Source: Bacillus ndiopicus | GTDB taxonomy: Bacteria > Bacillota > Bacilli > Bacillales_A > Planococcaceae | Length of the DNA: 64,000 nt | Assembly (NCBI RefSeq): GCF_000612805.1 | Contig: NZ_HG964405.1 | Coordinates: 257,963-321,962, forward strand | Direction: 5' to 3' | Notes under the pieces: generated by a model | Databases searched by the model: none | Told to the model about the DNA's origin: nothing | The model's input: the letters and a program-made list of their open reading frames with translations, nothing else | Shown here: one piece after another, positions 26,151 to 34,631 of the stretch | Position numbering within the stretch: the stretch's first letter is position 1 | Layout: the number at the start of each line of letters is the position of its first letter | Program-made: the position numbers and the translations under genes

Positions 26151-27185
26151 ATGCGTACACAATTACAACAAATCATAACGGACATTCAAACTACAATTGA
26201 TTTCTCTGGTTCAGTATTGGTGGAGGAAGGCACAAGTAAACTGTCGCTCAATCAAAGCTTCGGCTATGCGAACCGTTCAGAGCAAATTCACAATAATGCA
26301 TCAACTCGCTTTGGCATTGCATCAGGCTGCAAACTATTTACGGCGATAGCTATCTGTCAGCTTGTAGAAAAAGGGCAGCTATCTTTTCAGACTAAATTAA
26401 GTGATTGCCTTCAACAACATTTTTCGACCTTTGACCCCGAGATTACGATTCATCATCTACTAACACATACTTCAGGTATTCCAGATTATTTTGATGAAGA
26501 AATAATGGCAGATTTTGAAGAGTTATGGGTGACAAATCCGATGTATCATATAAGAAAATTGAGCGATTTTTTGCATTTATTTCAAAATCAATCAATGAAA
26601 TACCGAGTGGGGGAAAGATTTCATTACAATAATGCTGGTTATATTTTATTAGGATTAATTGTGGAGCAAGCAACGGGAGAAACTTTTTCAGATTATGTAC
26701 AAGCAGCTATTTTCGATAAAGCTGGTATGAGTGCATCAGGTTATTTTTCATTAGATGCTCTCCCATCTAATACAGCACTAGGTTATATCGATCAAGTAGA
26801 TGGCACGTGGAAAACAAATATCTATTCTATACCTGTTAAAGGTGGTTCAGATGGAGGGGCATTTGTCGCAGTCGATGATATGGTGAAGCTGTGGGATGCA
26901 CTTATGAACTACCAGCTTTTGACAGAAAACTCTACAAATAATTTATTATCAAGACATGTACAAGTTAATGAAGATGGGTATTATGGCTATGGTGTATGGA
27001 TTAAACAAAGAAATGATGCAATTTTGAAATATCATGTTATGGGCTACGACCCAGGTGTTAGCTTTCATTCTGCTTATTATCCAAGTTTATCTAGCAAGGT
27101 AGTTATTTGCTCAAATAAATCGGCAGGTGCATTTGATATGATGCGTGAAATTGAAACGTATTTGTTAAGTGGGGCAGAGCTATAG
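26151..27185 (+). CDS. Beta-lactamase-related serine hydrolase
   Basis: Class C beta-lactamase/penicillin-binding-protein fold, 344 residues. The catalytic SxxK is SGCK within RFGIASGCKLFTAIAICQLV. The YxN motif is in FHYNNAGYILLGLIVEQ, and the third motif may be the HVMGYDPG region. No signal peptide is evident, so the enzyme is probably cytoplasmic and is more likely an esterase or peptidase than a drug-resistance enzyme. A terminator (27211-27236) follows. Confidence 0.85.
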   Translation: MRTQLQQIITDIQTTIDFSGSVLVEEGTSKLSLNQSFGYANRSEQIHNNASTRFGIASGCKLFTAIAICQLVEKGQLSFQTKLSDCLQQHFSTFDPEITIHHLLTHTSGIPDYFDEEIMADFEELWVTNPMYHIRKLSDFLHLFQNQSMKYRVGERFHYNNAGYILLGLIVEQATGETFSDYVQAAIFDKAGMSASGYFSLDALPSNTALGYIDQVDGTWKTNIYSIPVKGGSDGGAFVAVDDMVKLWDALMNYQLLTENSTNNLLSRHVQVNEDGYYGYGVWIKQRNDAILKYHVMGYDPGVSFHSAYYPSLSSKVVICSNKSAGAFDMMREIETYLLSGAEL

Positions 27186-27210
27186 AAAAAAAGCCTAAAA
27201 CTGTACAATG

Positions 27211-27236
27211 AAGTTACATCTTATGTAACTTTTTTG
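27211..27236 (+). terminator. Terminator of the hydrolase gene
   Basis: AAGTTACAT-ctt-ATGTAACTT stem followed by TTTTT. Confidence 0.85.
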
Positions 27237-27357
27237 GTGTTAAATAAATAGTGACAAGTATTTTCTGCAAACTTTCAAACCTGTCCAATGTCAGCACAAA
27301 ATGACAGGACGAGATAGATGGGGTAAATGTATGCTATAAGCAAGGAGTGAGGGCATA

Positions 27358-28215
27358 ATGAGTTGGATAGAGTCGATTCAAAAGGCGATTCATTATATGG
27401 AAGAGCATTTGTTAGAAAACATAACGATAGAGCAGATCGCGCGTGAAGCTAATTGTTCAGTGTATCATTTTCAACGGACATTTTCGTTATTAACAGATAT
27501 GACTATTGCCGACTATATAAGAAAACGTAGATTAACATTAGCAGCACAAGAAATTATGATGACAGACAATAAAATAATCGATCTCGCCTACAAATATGGC
27601 TACGATTCTCCTGAAGCATTTACAAAAGCGTTTCGCAAGCAACATGGCGTGACGCCGAGTGATGCAAGAAAAAAACAATGTGCGATACAAGCATATAACC
27701 GCCTCGTTATACAGGTGAGTTTGAAGGGAGCAGAACCGATGAAGTATAAAATTCTAGAAAAAGAAGCGTTTCAAGTTGCAGGTTTAAAAAGAACATATAA
27801 CTGTTCAAATGATGAGAATTTACAAGGCATTCCTATGTTTTGGGATGAAGTGAATGCAAATGGTACAGACCAGGAGCTAGGTAAGCTAAACGATGGAGAG
27901 GTTAAAGGTGTACTTGGTGTTTGTTTACCACAACAAGATGCAGGAAATATGATTGATTACTGGATTGCTGCTGCTACTAACAGTGAGGTACCTAATCATT
28001 TTGAAACATTAGAAATTCCAGCAGCAAAATGGGTCGTATTTGAAGTAGTTGGCCCAATGCCTGATGCGATGCAAAATGCGTGGAAGAAAATTTATTCTGA
28101 GTGGTTCCCATCGAATCCATACGAGCCTGCTGGAGGAGCAGAGCTAGAAGTATATTCTGATGAAGATCCATTTAAAGAAGATTTAGTTTCTGAAATTTGG
28201 ATTCCAGTTAAATAA
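27358..28215 (+). CDS. AraC-family regulator with GyrI-like effector domain
   Basis: 285 residues. The N-terminal ~105 residues are two AraC helix-turn-helix motifs (ENITIEQIAREANCSVYHFQ; IIDLAYKYGYDSPEAFTKAF, then RKQHGVTPSDARK). The C-terminal ~165 residues form a SHV2/GyrI-like small-molecule binding domain (YKILEKEAFQVAGLKRTYNC; IPAAKWVVFEVVGPMPDAMQ). This architecture is that of Rob/SoxS-like multidrug-sensing activators. The ligand and targets are unknown. Confidence 0.9.
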   Translation: MSWIESIQKAIHYMEEHLLENITIEQIAREANCSVYHFQRTFSLLTDMTIADYIRKRRLTLAAQEIMMTDNKIIDLAYKYGYDSPEAFTKAFRKQHGVTPSDARKKQCAIQAYNRLVIQVSLKGAEPMKYKILEKEAFQVAGLKRTYNCSNDENLQGIPMFWDEVNANGTDQELGKLNDGEVKGVLGVCLPQQDAGNMIDYWIAAATNSEVPNHFETLEIPAAKWVVFEVVGPMPDAMQNAWKKIYSEWFPSNPYEPAGGAELEVYSDEDPFKEDLVSEIWIPVK

Positions 28216-28226
28216 TTACAAACTTG

Positions 28227-28274
28227 AGGTTGTCCGAAAAGCAGGCTAGTGCGCCGCTTTCTGGACAACCTTTG
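28227..28274 (+). terminator. Terminator of the araC-type gene
   Basis: AGGTTGTCC (28227-28235) pairs with GGACAACCT (28263-28271), extended inward by GAAAAGC/GCTTTC. Similar to the hairpin after the coiled-coil gene at 62767. Confidence 0.75.
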
Positions 28275-28476
28275 CTGTTTGCTTGAAATATTCATCATGT
28301 AAGTATTCTTTAAAAGGTTGAAAACACTGATTTCCACGGATGTTCCAATTAATGGGTCTGTAGTTTTTTATATGCTAAAGGTGATTATGACCTTTTCTAC
28401 AATCCGCTTTTTTAATGAAACTATTTACAATATGGACCGTAAAAAATAGTATAGAAAGCAAAGGAGAGTTATACAT

Positions 28477-29082
28477 ATGAAAAAATTGATTTTAGCATTC
28501 GTATTAGGTGTTTCAGTACTTACATTAGCAGGCTGCAACCTTTTACAATGGGGTTTTGGCAATATAAAAGAGCAATTTATTGGGCGAGAAATTACGATTC
28601 AAACATATGATGAAAGTAGTCAAATTATTGACCAAATTAAAGGAAAGAGCGTTAGTATCAAGGCGGATGATAAGTTTGCAATGAAGGATACTGAAGGCAA
28701 TACAGTTGAAAAATCGTCTGTGCTCGATATTACGATTGGTGGCAAGCAAATGTTGCACGTTGGTAGTAGCTTAATAGCTTATGAGGACGGTTTAACAAAT
28801 ATTTTTGAGGAATATGCACAAACTGTAGATATTGATAATTTTGATCGTTCTGTACCGTTCATTAATCGTATGGTGAATGATATGAAAAATTCAACGGTAG
28901 GGAAAGATAAGGTAGTATTAATTCGTTCACAGGCAGGACAACCACTTGCAACATTTGTTGGGGAGGATGTAAGCTATTTTGCAACGGAAATTGATAAGGC
29001 AACAGGCTTATTAATTGATGATCGTTATTTATTCATTTATCGTTGTGATTATACTATTTACGATTTAACATTACTGCAGTAA
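28477..29082 (+). CDS. Lipoprotein (DUF5052-like)
   Basis: 201 residues. Type II signal peptide with lipobox LAGC (MKKLILAFVLGVSVLTLAGC, Cys20). The mature part has IGREITIQTYDESSQIIDQI, a domain beginning GKSVSIKADDKF, and the end RYLFIYRCDYTIYDLTLL. I associate this pattern with DUF5052 lipoproteins; function unknown. 15 bases precede the selO start, so both may share a transcript. Confidence 0.75.
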   Translation: MKKLILAFVLGVSVLTLAGCNLLQWGFGNIKEQFIGREITIQTYDESSQIIDQIKGKSVSIKADDKFAMKDTEGNTVEKSSVLDITIGGKQMLHVGSSLIAYEDGLTNIFEEYAQTVDIDNFDRSVPFINRMVNDMKNSTVGKDKVVLIRSQAGQPLATFVGEDVSYFATEIDKATGLLIDDRYLFIYRCDYTIYDLTLLQ

Positions 29083-29097
29083 GATAGGAGGCATTTT

Positions 29098-30549
29098 ATG
29101 AATATTGGCTGGCGTTTTGATAATAGCTATGCGCAACTACCACATACTTTTTTTGCGTCGATGGCATTGAATCCTGTTGAGGAGCCGAAGCTTGTAATTC
29201 TCAACGAACAGCTTGCTTCAGAACTTGGTTTAAGTGCAGTGGCATTGCAAAGCGAGGAAGCGGTTCAAGAGTTTGCTGGAAATAAGGAACCTGTTGGAAG
29301 TTCGCCTTTAGCACAAGCGTATGCAGGTCATCAGTTTGGTCATTTTAATATGCTTGGGGATGGAAGAGCTATACTTTTGGGAGAGCATATAACACCTGAT
29401 AATGAGCGCGTTGATATTCAATTAAAGGGAGCGGGACGTACTCCTTTTTCGCGTGGTGGAGATGGGCGTGCAGCACTTGGTCCTATGCTACGTGAATATA
29501 TTATTAGTGAGGCGATGCATGCGTTAGGCATTCCAACGACCCGTAGCTTAGCCGTTGTCACAACAGGGGAAGCGATTATGCGAGAGTATGCATTACAAGG
29601 GGCGATATTAACGCGTGTCGCCAAGAGTCATTTACGTGTTGGGACGTTTCAATATGCTGCAAGATGGGGAACTGAGGAAGAGCTTAAGACATTGGCTGAT
29701 TATGCTATACAGCGTCATTTTCCTATGATACAAAATGAAGGCAATCGCTATATTAAATTTCTTGAATATGTTATTGAAAAACAAGCTGAATTAATTGCGA
29801 AATGGCAATTAGTAGGCTTTATACATGGCGTTATGAATACGGACAATATGACGATTAGCGGTGAAACAATTGACTATGGGCCGTGTGCATTTATGGATAA
29901 ATATGATCCTCAAACCGTTTTTAGTTCAATTGATACGCACGGCCGTTATGCTTATCAAAACCAGCCAAATATGGCGCTTTGGAATCTAGCGAGATTGGCT
30001 GAATCATTATTGCCGTTAATCCATCATGATTCAGCACAAGCCATCAAAATGGCAGAGCAAGCACTTCAGCAGTTTCCAAAACTATATGAAGCCAATTTGT
30101 TTGCTGGAATGCGCTTAAAGCTTGGACTTCTAACAGAGGAAACCCAAGATATTGAATTAATTGATGAACTTCTACAATGGATGAAAGTAAATGAAGCTGA
30201 CTATACAAATACTTTCCGTGCTTTAACACTAGGGAAGTTTGAAGATAACCCTGTATTTCAACTTGAGACCTTTGTACAGTGGCGACAAAAATGGCAGGAG
30301 CGATTGCAGCGACAAACACAGTCGCTAGAGCTTGTCCAACGTACAATGCGTCAGAGTAATCCTGCCATTATTCCTCGCAATCATCGTGTAGAAGAGGCTT
30401 TAGACTTGGCATCAGAAGGGAATTTGAAGCCTTTGCAGCAACTGTTAAAAGTATTGGCACAGCCTTTTGCTTATACAGCAGAGCAAGAAATGTATGCGAC
30501 ATTGCCGCCCGCTTCTAGCTGCGCCTACCGAACATTTTGTGGAACTTAA
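29098..30549 (+). CDS. selO: Protein adenylyltransferase SelO (YdiU)
   Basis: Pseudokinase-fold enzyme that AMPylates proteins. Hallmarks: [73 protein letters not shown], and the active-site stretch [20 protein letters not shown]. 483 residues, full length. It ends YRTFCGT with cysteine at the position that is selenocysteine in animal orthologues. The GATAGGAGG site is well placed. Confidence 0.93.
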   Translation: MNIGWRFDNSYAQLPHTFFASMALNPVEEPKLVILNEQLASELGLSAVALQSEEAVQEFAGNKEPVGSSPLAQAYAGHQFGHFNMLGDGRAILLGEHITPDNERVDIQLKGAGRTPFSRGGDGRAALGPMLREYIISEAMHALGIPTTRSLAVVTTGEAIMREYALQGAILTRVAKSHLRVGTFQYAARWGTEEELKTLADYAIQRHFPMIQNEGNRYIKFLEYVIEKQAELIAKWQLVGFIHGVMNTDNMTISGETIDYGPCAFMDKYDPQTVFSSIDTHGRYAYQNQPNMALWNLARLAESLLPLIHHDSAQAIKMAEQALQQFPKLYEANLFAGMRLKLGLLTEETQDIELIDELLQWMKVNEADYTNTFRALTLGKFEDNPVFQLETFVQWRQKWQERLQRQTQSLELVQRTMRQSNPAIIPRNHRVEEALDLASEGNLKPLQQLLKVLAQPFAYTAEQEMYATLPPASSCAYRTFCGT

Positions 30550-30553
30550 AAAT

Positions 30554-30597
30554 GAGAATTGTGTGAGTGCCTAGTCTCACACAATTCTCACTTTTTA
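30554..30597 (+). terminator. Terminator of selO
   Basis: GAGAATTGTGTGAG (30554-30567) pairs with CTCACACAATTCTC (30576-30589), followed by ACTTTTTATCTTT. It lies between convergent genes. Confidence 0.85.
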
Positions 30598-30600
30598 TCT

Positions 30601-30966
30601 TTAGTAACGTCTACCACGTCTATGATGGTACGGATTAAATGGTTGACCGCAAATTGTATTTGTTTCACAGCATTCATTTATAACTGATTGTGTATGCGGG
30701 AAGTAGTGTTGGTTGTTTATCATTTGTCGATTTACAACTGTTAAATGTGAAGGATGAATATGTGGTACTACTGTATTTGTCACATTTGTTTGTACGAATT
30801 GTCGAGTTGGTGAAACGATTGGCGGACTAAATTGCGTTGGTCCTACTTGTGTGGGTAGAACTTGAGCATCTCTTCCTGCCATTGGATTGCCGCCCCATGC
30901 ACCACCGACTCCAGTGTCCCAATAACCACCTCTATTAGGGTAATTGCCCCCAAATCTATTAACCAT
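30601..30966 (-). CDS. CotD-family spore coat protein
   Basis: 121 residues. The conserved CotD core is VVPHIHPSHLTVVNRQMINN followed by QHYFPHTQSVINECC; flanks are rich in Gly, Asn, Pro and, at the end, His/Arg. The ATG at 30966 follows AAAGGAGG by 8 bases; the in-frame GTG at 30987 overlaps nothing useful. Inner-coat proteins of this family are made late in the mother cell under sigma-K and GerE; gerE is present at 14199. Confidence 0.88.
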   Translation of the reverse strand: MVNRFGGNYPNRGGYWDTGVGGAWGGNPMAGRDAQVLPTQVGPTQFSPPIVSPTRQFVQTNVTNTVVPHIHPSHLTVVNRQMINNQHYFPHTQSVINECCETNTICGQPFNPYHHRRGRRY

Positions 30967-31006
30967 TTTGAGCCCCTCCTTTTTCACTGAAATAGTAAGT
31001 CATATT

Positions 31007-31015
31007 TAACATATG
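31007..31015 (-). promoter_or_regulatory. Possible sigma-K -10 element of the cotD-like gene
   Basis: On the minus strand CATATGTTA fits the sigma-K -10 pattern CATANNNTA, about 45 bases upstream of the start. The -35 AC element is not convincing. Confidence 0.35.
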
Positions 31016-31189
31016 AAAAAAGTTGCCACCTTTCTATAGTTATGCCTATTGTTAAGTAGAAAAAAATAGGATGAAACACAATTCCACAGACAAATGAATT
31101 AATGTAAAATATAAGGAAATCCAGTTACAGGTTGTGTGCTAGGTTTAAACAAGTAGAGAAAAGTGGGAAGGAAAGTAGGCGTTAGTGAA

Positions 31190-31231
31190 ATGCTGCAAAT
31201 TAAATTAGATAAAGTAGTGCATGGGCTATGA
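31190..31231 (+). CDS. Possible 13-codon leader peptide coupled to the PlsY-like gene
   Basis: ATG at 31190 opens a short frame (MLQIKLDKVVHGL) whose TGA overlaps the ATG of the acyltransferase as ATGA. The PlsY-like gene has almost no ribosome site of its own, so translational coupling from this leader is plausible. The leader's own site (GGGAAGGAAAG) is somewhat distant. Confidence 0.35.
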   Translation: MLQIKLDKVVHGL

Positions 31232-31776
31232 TGGTTGTTTATTATTTATTCGGCAGTTATTTACTTGGTACAATAATGACCGCATGGCTTGTAGGGAAGT
31301 GGTATGGGCAATCGTTACAGCAACAGTTTAGTGGTAATTTAGGGGCTCGTAATGCAGGGAGAGTCTTTGGCAAAAAGGCATTTATTTTGACGGCGGTAGG
31401 CGATGGCTTAAAAGGTGTCATCGTTGTAGTAATTGGGCGTTACATAGGGTATGAGAATACTATAATTACATGGGCGGTATTTTGTGTTTTACTTGGGCAT
31501 CTTTATCCTTTTTGGCTAAGCTTTAAAGGAGGAAAAGGTGTTGCAACGATAGTAGGTGCGCTTATTACATTGAATACTCTTTATTTTAGTGCTTTTATTA
31601 TTAGTTTTATCGTGGCAACGTATTTATTGAGAAGTGCAACATTTGGTCTGTGTGTTGCGTTGATTTTATATAGTGCTGTTGTTATTTTTGCAGGTGTATT
31701 ACCTGCAACGCTTATTTGCAGTATTGTACTTATTTTATGGAAGCACCGACAAAATATAAAAGAGAGGCTGATATAA
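31228..31776 (+). CDS. PlsY-like membrane acyltransferase paralogue
   Basis: 182 residues with about five membrane helices. PlsY transfers acyl groups from acyl-phosphate to glycerol-3-phosphate. The family loops are visible but altered: SGNLGARNAGRVFGKKAFIL (usual SGNIGATNALR), LLGHLYPFWLSFKGGKGVAT, and a C-terminal WKHRQNIKERL. Housekeeping plsY normally sits next to parC/parE, so this is probably a specialised paralogue. One base separates its stop from the next gene, the GNAT-aminotransferase fusion, implying a joint pathway. Confidence 0.8.
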   Translation: MMVVYYLFGSYLLGTIMTAWLVGKWYGQSLQQQFSGNLGARNAGRVFGKKAFILTAVGDGLKGVIVVVIGRYIGYENTIITWAVFCVLLGHLYPFWLSFKGGKGVATIVGALITLNTLYFSAFIISFIVATYLLRSATFGLCVALILYSAVVIFAGVLPATLICSIVLILWKHRQNIKERLI

Positions 31777-31777
31777 T

Positions 31778-33310
31778 ATGTATTGGTGTAAAATAGCAAC
31801 ATCTGAAAAAGAATTCGAAGAAATTGCTACATTAAATTATGAAACATTTGTAGAGGAAATCCCACAGCATCCAGCAAATGTGGAGCGTCGTTTAGTAGAT
31901 AAATTTCATGCAGACAATACATATCTTGTCGTATATAAAGAGCAACAACTTATCGGTATGCTAGCATTACGCGATAAGCGACCGTTTTCATTAGATGGCA
32001 AAATAGGCTTTGTGGAACAATTTTTAGAAGATGAAGATTGCCAAAAGCTATGTGAGGTACGTCTGTTAGCAATAAAAAAACAATTTCGCAACGGTCGAGT
32101 GTTTTTTCGTCTCGCACAGGCGCTAGCAAACTATTTATTTGAACGGCATTACACAGCCTGTGTCATATCGGGTACAACAAGAGAAGAAAAACTATATAAG
32201 CAGATGGGGTTTCGTCAATTTGCTGAAGCTGTTGGGACAAGTGAAGCGCTGTTTTTACCAATGGTATTAACGAGACAAGATAGCGCCCCTCTACGTCAAC
32301 GTTTAAGGCGTCACGCTTTGAATTTTTATCCTGGTCCTGTATGGCAACAAGAGTCACTTGCACAGACGGATTTATCTCATCGCTCCTTCGCCTTCCAATT
32401 ATTATTTCAAGAGCTACAACAGCGATTGGTGTCATTGTCACATGCTAAATATGTAACGACACTTGTTGGAACTGGGACATTAGCAAACGATGCTATGCTG
32501 GCGCAATTAAAATCTGATTTTTCGGGAAGTAAAGGATTACTTGTATCAAATGGTGAGTTTGGTGAACGGCTAGTCAAGCAGGCCAAACAACAGCAAATGA
32601 CATTTGATGTGTTAACTTTTGCATGGCATGAACCACTTGATTTAGTGCATATCGAGGAGGCTCTTAGAAAAAGAAGATATAAATGGTTGCTCTATGTACA
32701 TGGTGAGACGTCTACAGGGATGTGTAATGGTGAACAACTTGCAATGCTAGCCGCACGCTATGGTGTAGTGGTATGCGCCGATTGTATTAGCTCATTTGGT
32801 GCATTACCGTTCTCGCTTGCACCATTTTATTTAGCAACAGCTGTTAGTGGTAAGGCAATAGGTGCGCTTAGTGGACTGGCTTTTGTTTTTTCAAATCACC
32901 AACCGCAGTCTAGTGAAGCACCGCTGTATATCAATTTGGCACACTATGAACAATTGCAGATTCCATTTACATTACCAGCAGCACTTATACATAGCACATT
33001 AACCGCTTTACGACACTATCCTGCGCGCTTTGAACTGTTAGCAAAGCGGATGAAATTGCTACAAGACTGGTCCTGCTATGCTGAATATGCGTTTAAAACA
33101 AACCCTTATTCAATGATTGCATCATTTAAGTTGCCGAACGAGCTGCATCGTTTAGGTGATGATTTAAAGTTGAATGGCATTTATTTGCATGATGAAAGCA
33201 GTTATTTGCAAAATAGAGGCTTAGTGCAATTAAGTATTATTCAACCTTATTTTGAAGAAGCTTTTACCTTATTAAAAAAGATATATAGTCAATATGAATT
33301 AATTGACTAA
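31778..33310 (+). CDS. Fusion of an N-acyltransferase-like (GNAT) domain and a class V aminotransferase
   Basis: 510 residues. Residues 1-165 form a GNAT-type domain whose start (FEEIATLNYETFVEEIPQHP; YLVVYKEQQLIGMLALRDKR) resembles acyl-amino-acid or autoinducer-synthase-like acyltransferases. Residues ~180-505 are a class V PLP enzyme: LVGTGTLANDAMLAQLKSDF, LLYVHGETSTGMCNGEQLAM, VVCADCISSFGALPF, and the probable PLP lysine K359 in AVSGKAIGALSG. Coupled to the PlsY-like gene. Inference: the pair makes an acylated amino compound or modified lipid. Confidence 0.75.
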   Translation: MYWCKIATSEKEFEEIATLNYETFVEEIPQHPANVERRLVDKFHADNTYLVVYKEQQLIGMLALRDKRPFSLDGKIGFVEQFLEDEDCQKLCEVRLLAIKKQFRNGRVFFRLAQALANYLFERHYTACVISGTTREEKLYKQMGFRQFAEAVGTSEALFLPMVLTRQDSAPLRQRLRRHALNFYPGPVWQQESLAQTDLSHRSFAFQLLFQELQQRLVSLSHAKYVTTLVGTGTLANDAMLAQLKSDFSGSKGLLVSNGEFGERLVKQAKQQQMTFDVLTFAWHEPLDLVHIEEALRKRRYKWLLYVHGETSTGMCNGEQLAMLAARYGVVVCADCISSFGALPFSLAPFYLATAVSGKAIGALSGLAFVFSNHQPQSSEAPLYINLAHYEQLQIPFTLPAALIHSTLTALRHYPARFELLAKRMKLLQDWSCYAEYAFKTNPYSMIASFKLPNELHRLGDDLKLNGIYLHDESSYLQNRGLVQLSIIQPYFEEAFTLLKKIYSQYELID

Positions 33311-33318
33311 AGACAAAA

Positions 33319-33363
33319 AGGCTGTAAGAAAGGAGATGTTCATTTCCTTTCTTACAGCCTTTC
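33319..33363 (+). terminator. Terminator of the acyltransferase-aminotransferase operon
   Basis: AGGCTGTAAGAAAGGA (33319-33334) pairs with TCCTTTCTTACAGCCT (to 33360), followed by TTC. Confidence 0.8.
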
Positions 33364-33529
33364 GACATTTTTATAAAAAATATCGATTATGTGACTATAG
33401 TATATACAATTTGCAACTTTAGCTTATGAAAAATGGAAACAATGGAAAAGCTATTACTAGCAATAAAGTGGTATCAAGAAAAGCTGGCTCACTTATTGTG
33501 AATTTTAAACAAGATGAGCGAGGTAACAC

Positions 33530-34630
33530 ATGAATTCTAGTAAAACGATTAGTACATTGCATGTCATACTTTTAATGATGACGGTGATTGGGCTGAAAAA
33601 TCATGTGACGATTCTTCCACCTCTAATACATAGGGCGGAACGAGATGCATGGATGTCGGTATTTTGGGCTGTTATTGTTTTAATACCATGGCTTTTCATG
33701 ATTATTTACTTACACAAACAGATTGGTGAGTTATCTTTCCGAGATTGGTTGTTGGAGAAGGTAGGGAAATTTTGGGAAAGATTAATTATCTATATATTTG
33801 TTGTGTACTTAATGATTATGGCAGCTTTCACATTGCGTGAAACAATGCAATGGGTTAAGGTAACTTTTTTACCTGAAACCCCTGAGCTACTATTAATTTT
33901 AGTTTATATTGCATTATGTGTATTTTTAGCTACTACAGGTGTTCAAGGGATTGTTATGGTTAATGTTATTGTACTTACAGGTGTCGTAATTTTAGGCTTT
34001 TTTGTAGCAATTGTTAATATAAAAGTAAAAGAATATGAGCTAATACTCCCTTTTTTAGAGCATGGTTTATCACGGGTTTTATATGCTGGATTTTATCCTG
34101 CATCAGGCTATGTAGAGCTCTTTTTAATATTGCTTATTCAGAACCAAATAAAAGAGCGGATGAAGTGGCAATATTTTGCTGTAATTTTGTTTATTTTAGT
34201 TTGGTTAACGCTTGGACCACTCCTTGGTTCCATAGCAGAATTTGGACCTACTGAAGCTAAAAACCAATACTATCCTGCATATGAGGAGTGGCGACTTGCC
34301 TCCATCGGACGCTTTATAGAGCATGTTGACTTTTTCTCTATTTATCAATGGCTAACAGGAGCTTTTATGCGCATAGGCTTTATTATATTTACCATTGTTC
34401 ATTTACTACGTTTAGATAATCAAAGAAAGCGTATATTAAAAATTATGGTACCAGCTTTTATTGCGGTTAGTTTGCCATTATTTTTGCTCAATGATCGTGC
34501 GTTTCTACAAATAAAGAGTGAATTTTTCTTAATAAGTACTTTTGCTTTTTTCTTTATTTGGGGAATTATTTTAACGCTTATCTCATTGAAAAAAACGAAA
34601 AAATTGCCAAGGAAGAAGGTGGAGCAATGA
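33530..34630 (+). CDS. Spore germinant-receptor B subunit (GerAB-type permease)
   Basis: 366 residues, about ten membrane helices, amino-acid permease fold of the endospore germination family. It begins MNSSKTISTLHVILLMMTVI and shows the typical extracytoplasmic PPLIHRAERDAWMSVFWAVI. It should sit in the inner spore membrane and bind the germinant. It is first in a three-gene ger operon with spacing of 1 base to the A subunit. Usual order is A-B-C; here it is B-A-C. Confidence 0.9.
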   Translation: MNSSKTISTLHVILLMMTVIGLKNHVTILPPLIHRAERDAWMSVFWAVIVLIPWLFMIIYLHKQIGELSFRDWLLEKVGKFWERLIIYIFVVYLMIMAAFTLRETMQWVKVTFLPETPELLLILVYIALCVFLATTGVQGIVMVNVIVLTGVVILGFFVAIVNIKVKEYELILPFLEHGLSRVLYAGFYPASGYVELFLILLIQNQIKERMKWQYFAVILFILVWLTLGPLLGSIAEFGPTEAKNQYYPAYEEWRLASIGRFIEHVDFFSIYQWLTGAFMRIGFIIFTIVHLLRLDNQRKRILKIMVPAFIAVSLPLFLLNDRAFLQIKSEFFLISTFAFFFIWGIILTLISLKKTKKLPRKKVEQ

Positions 34631-34631
34631 T

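Noticed and set aside
26151-27185. Antibiotic-resistance beta-lactamase
   Set aside because: No signal peptide; the fold is shared with many esterases and peptidases.
29098-30549. Frameshift at the selO 3' end
   Set aside because: The end reads YRTFCGT, the expected C terminus with Cys in place of selenocysteine, so the gene is complete.
31228-31776. Housekeeping plsY
   Set aside because: Altered acceptor loop and pairing with an aminotransferase fusion argue for a paralogue, though the genome-wide check is missing.
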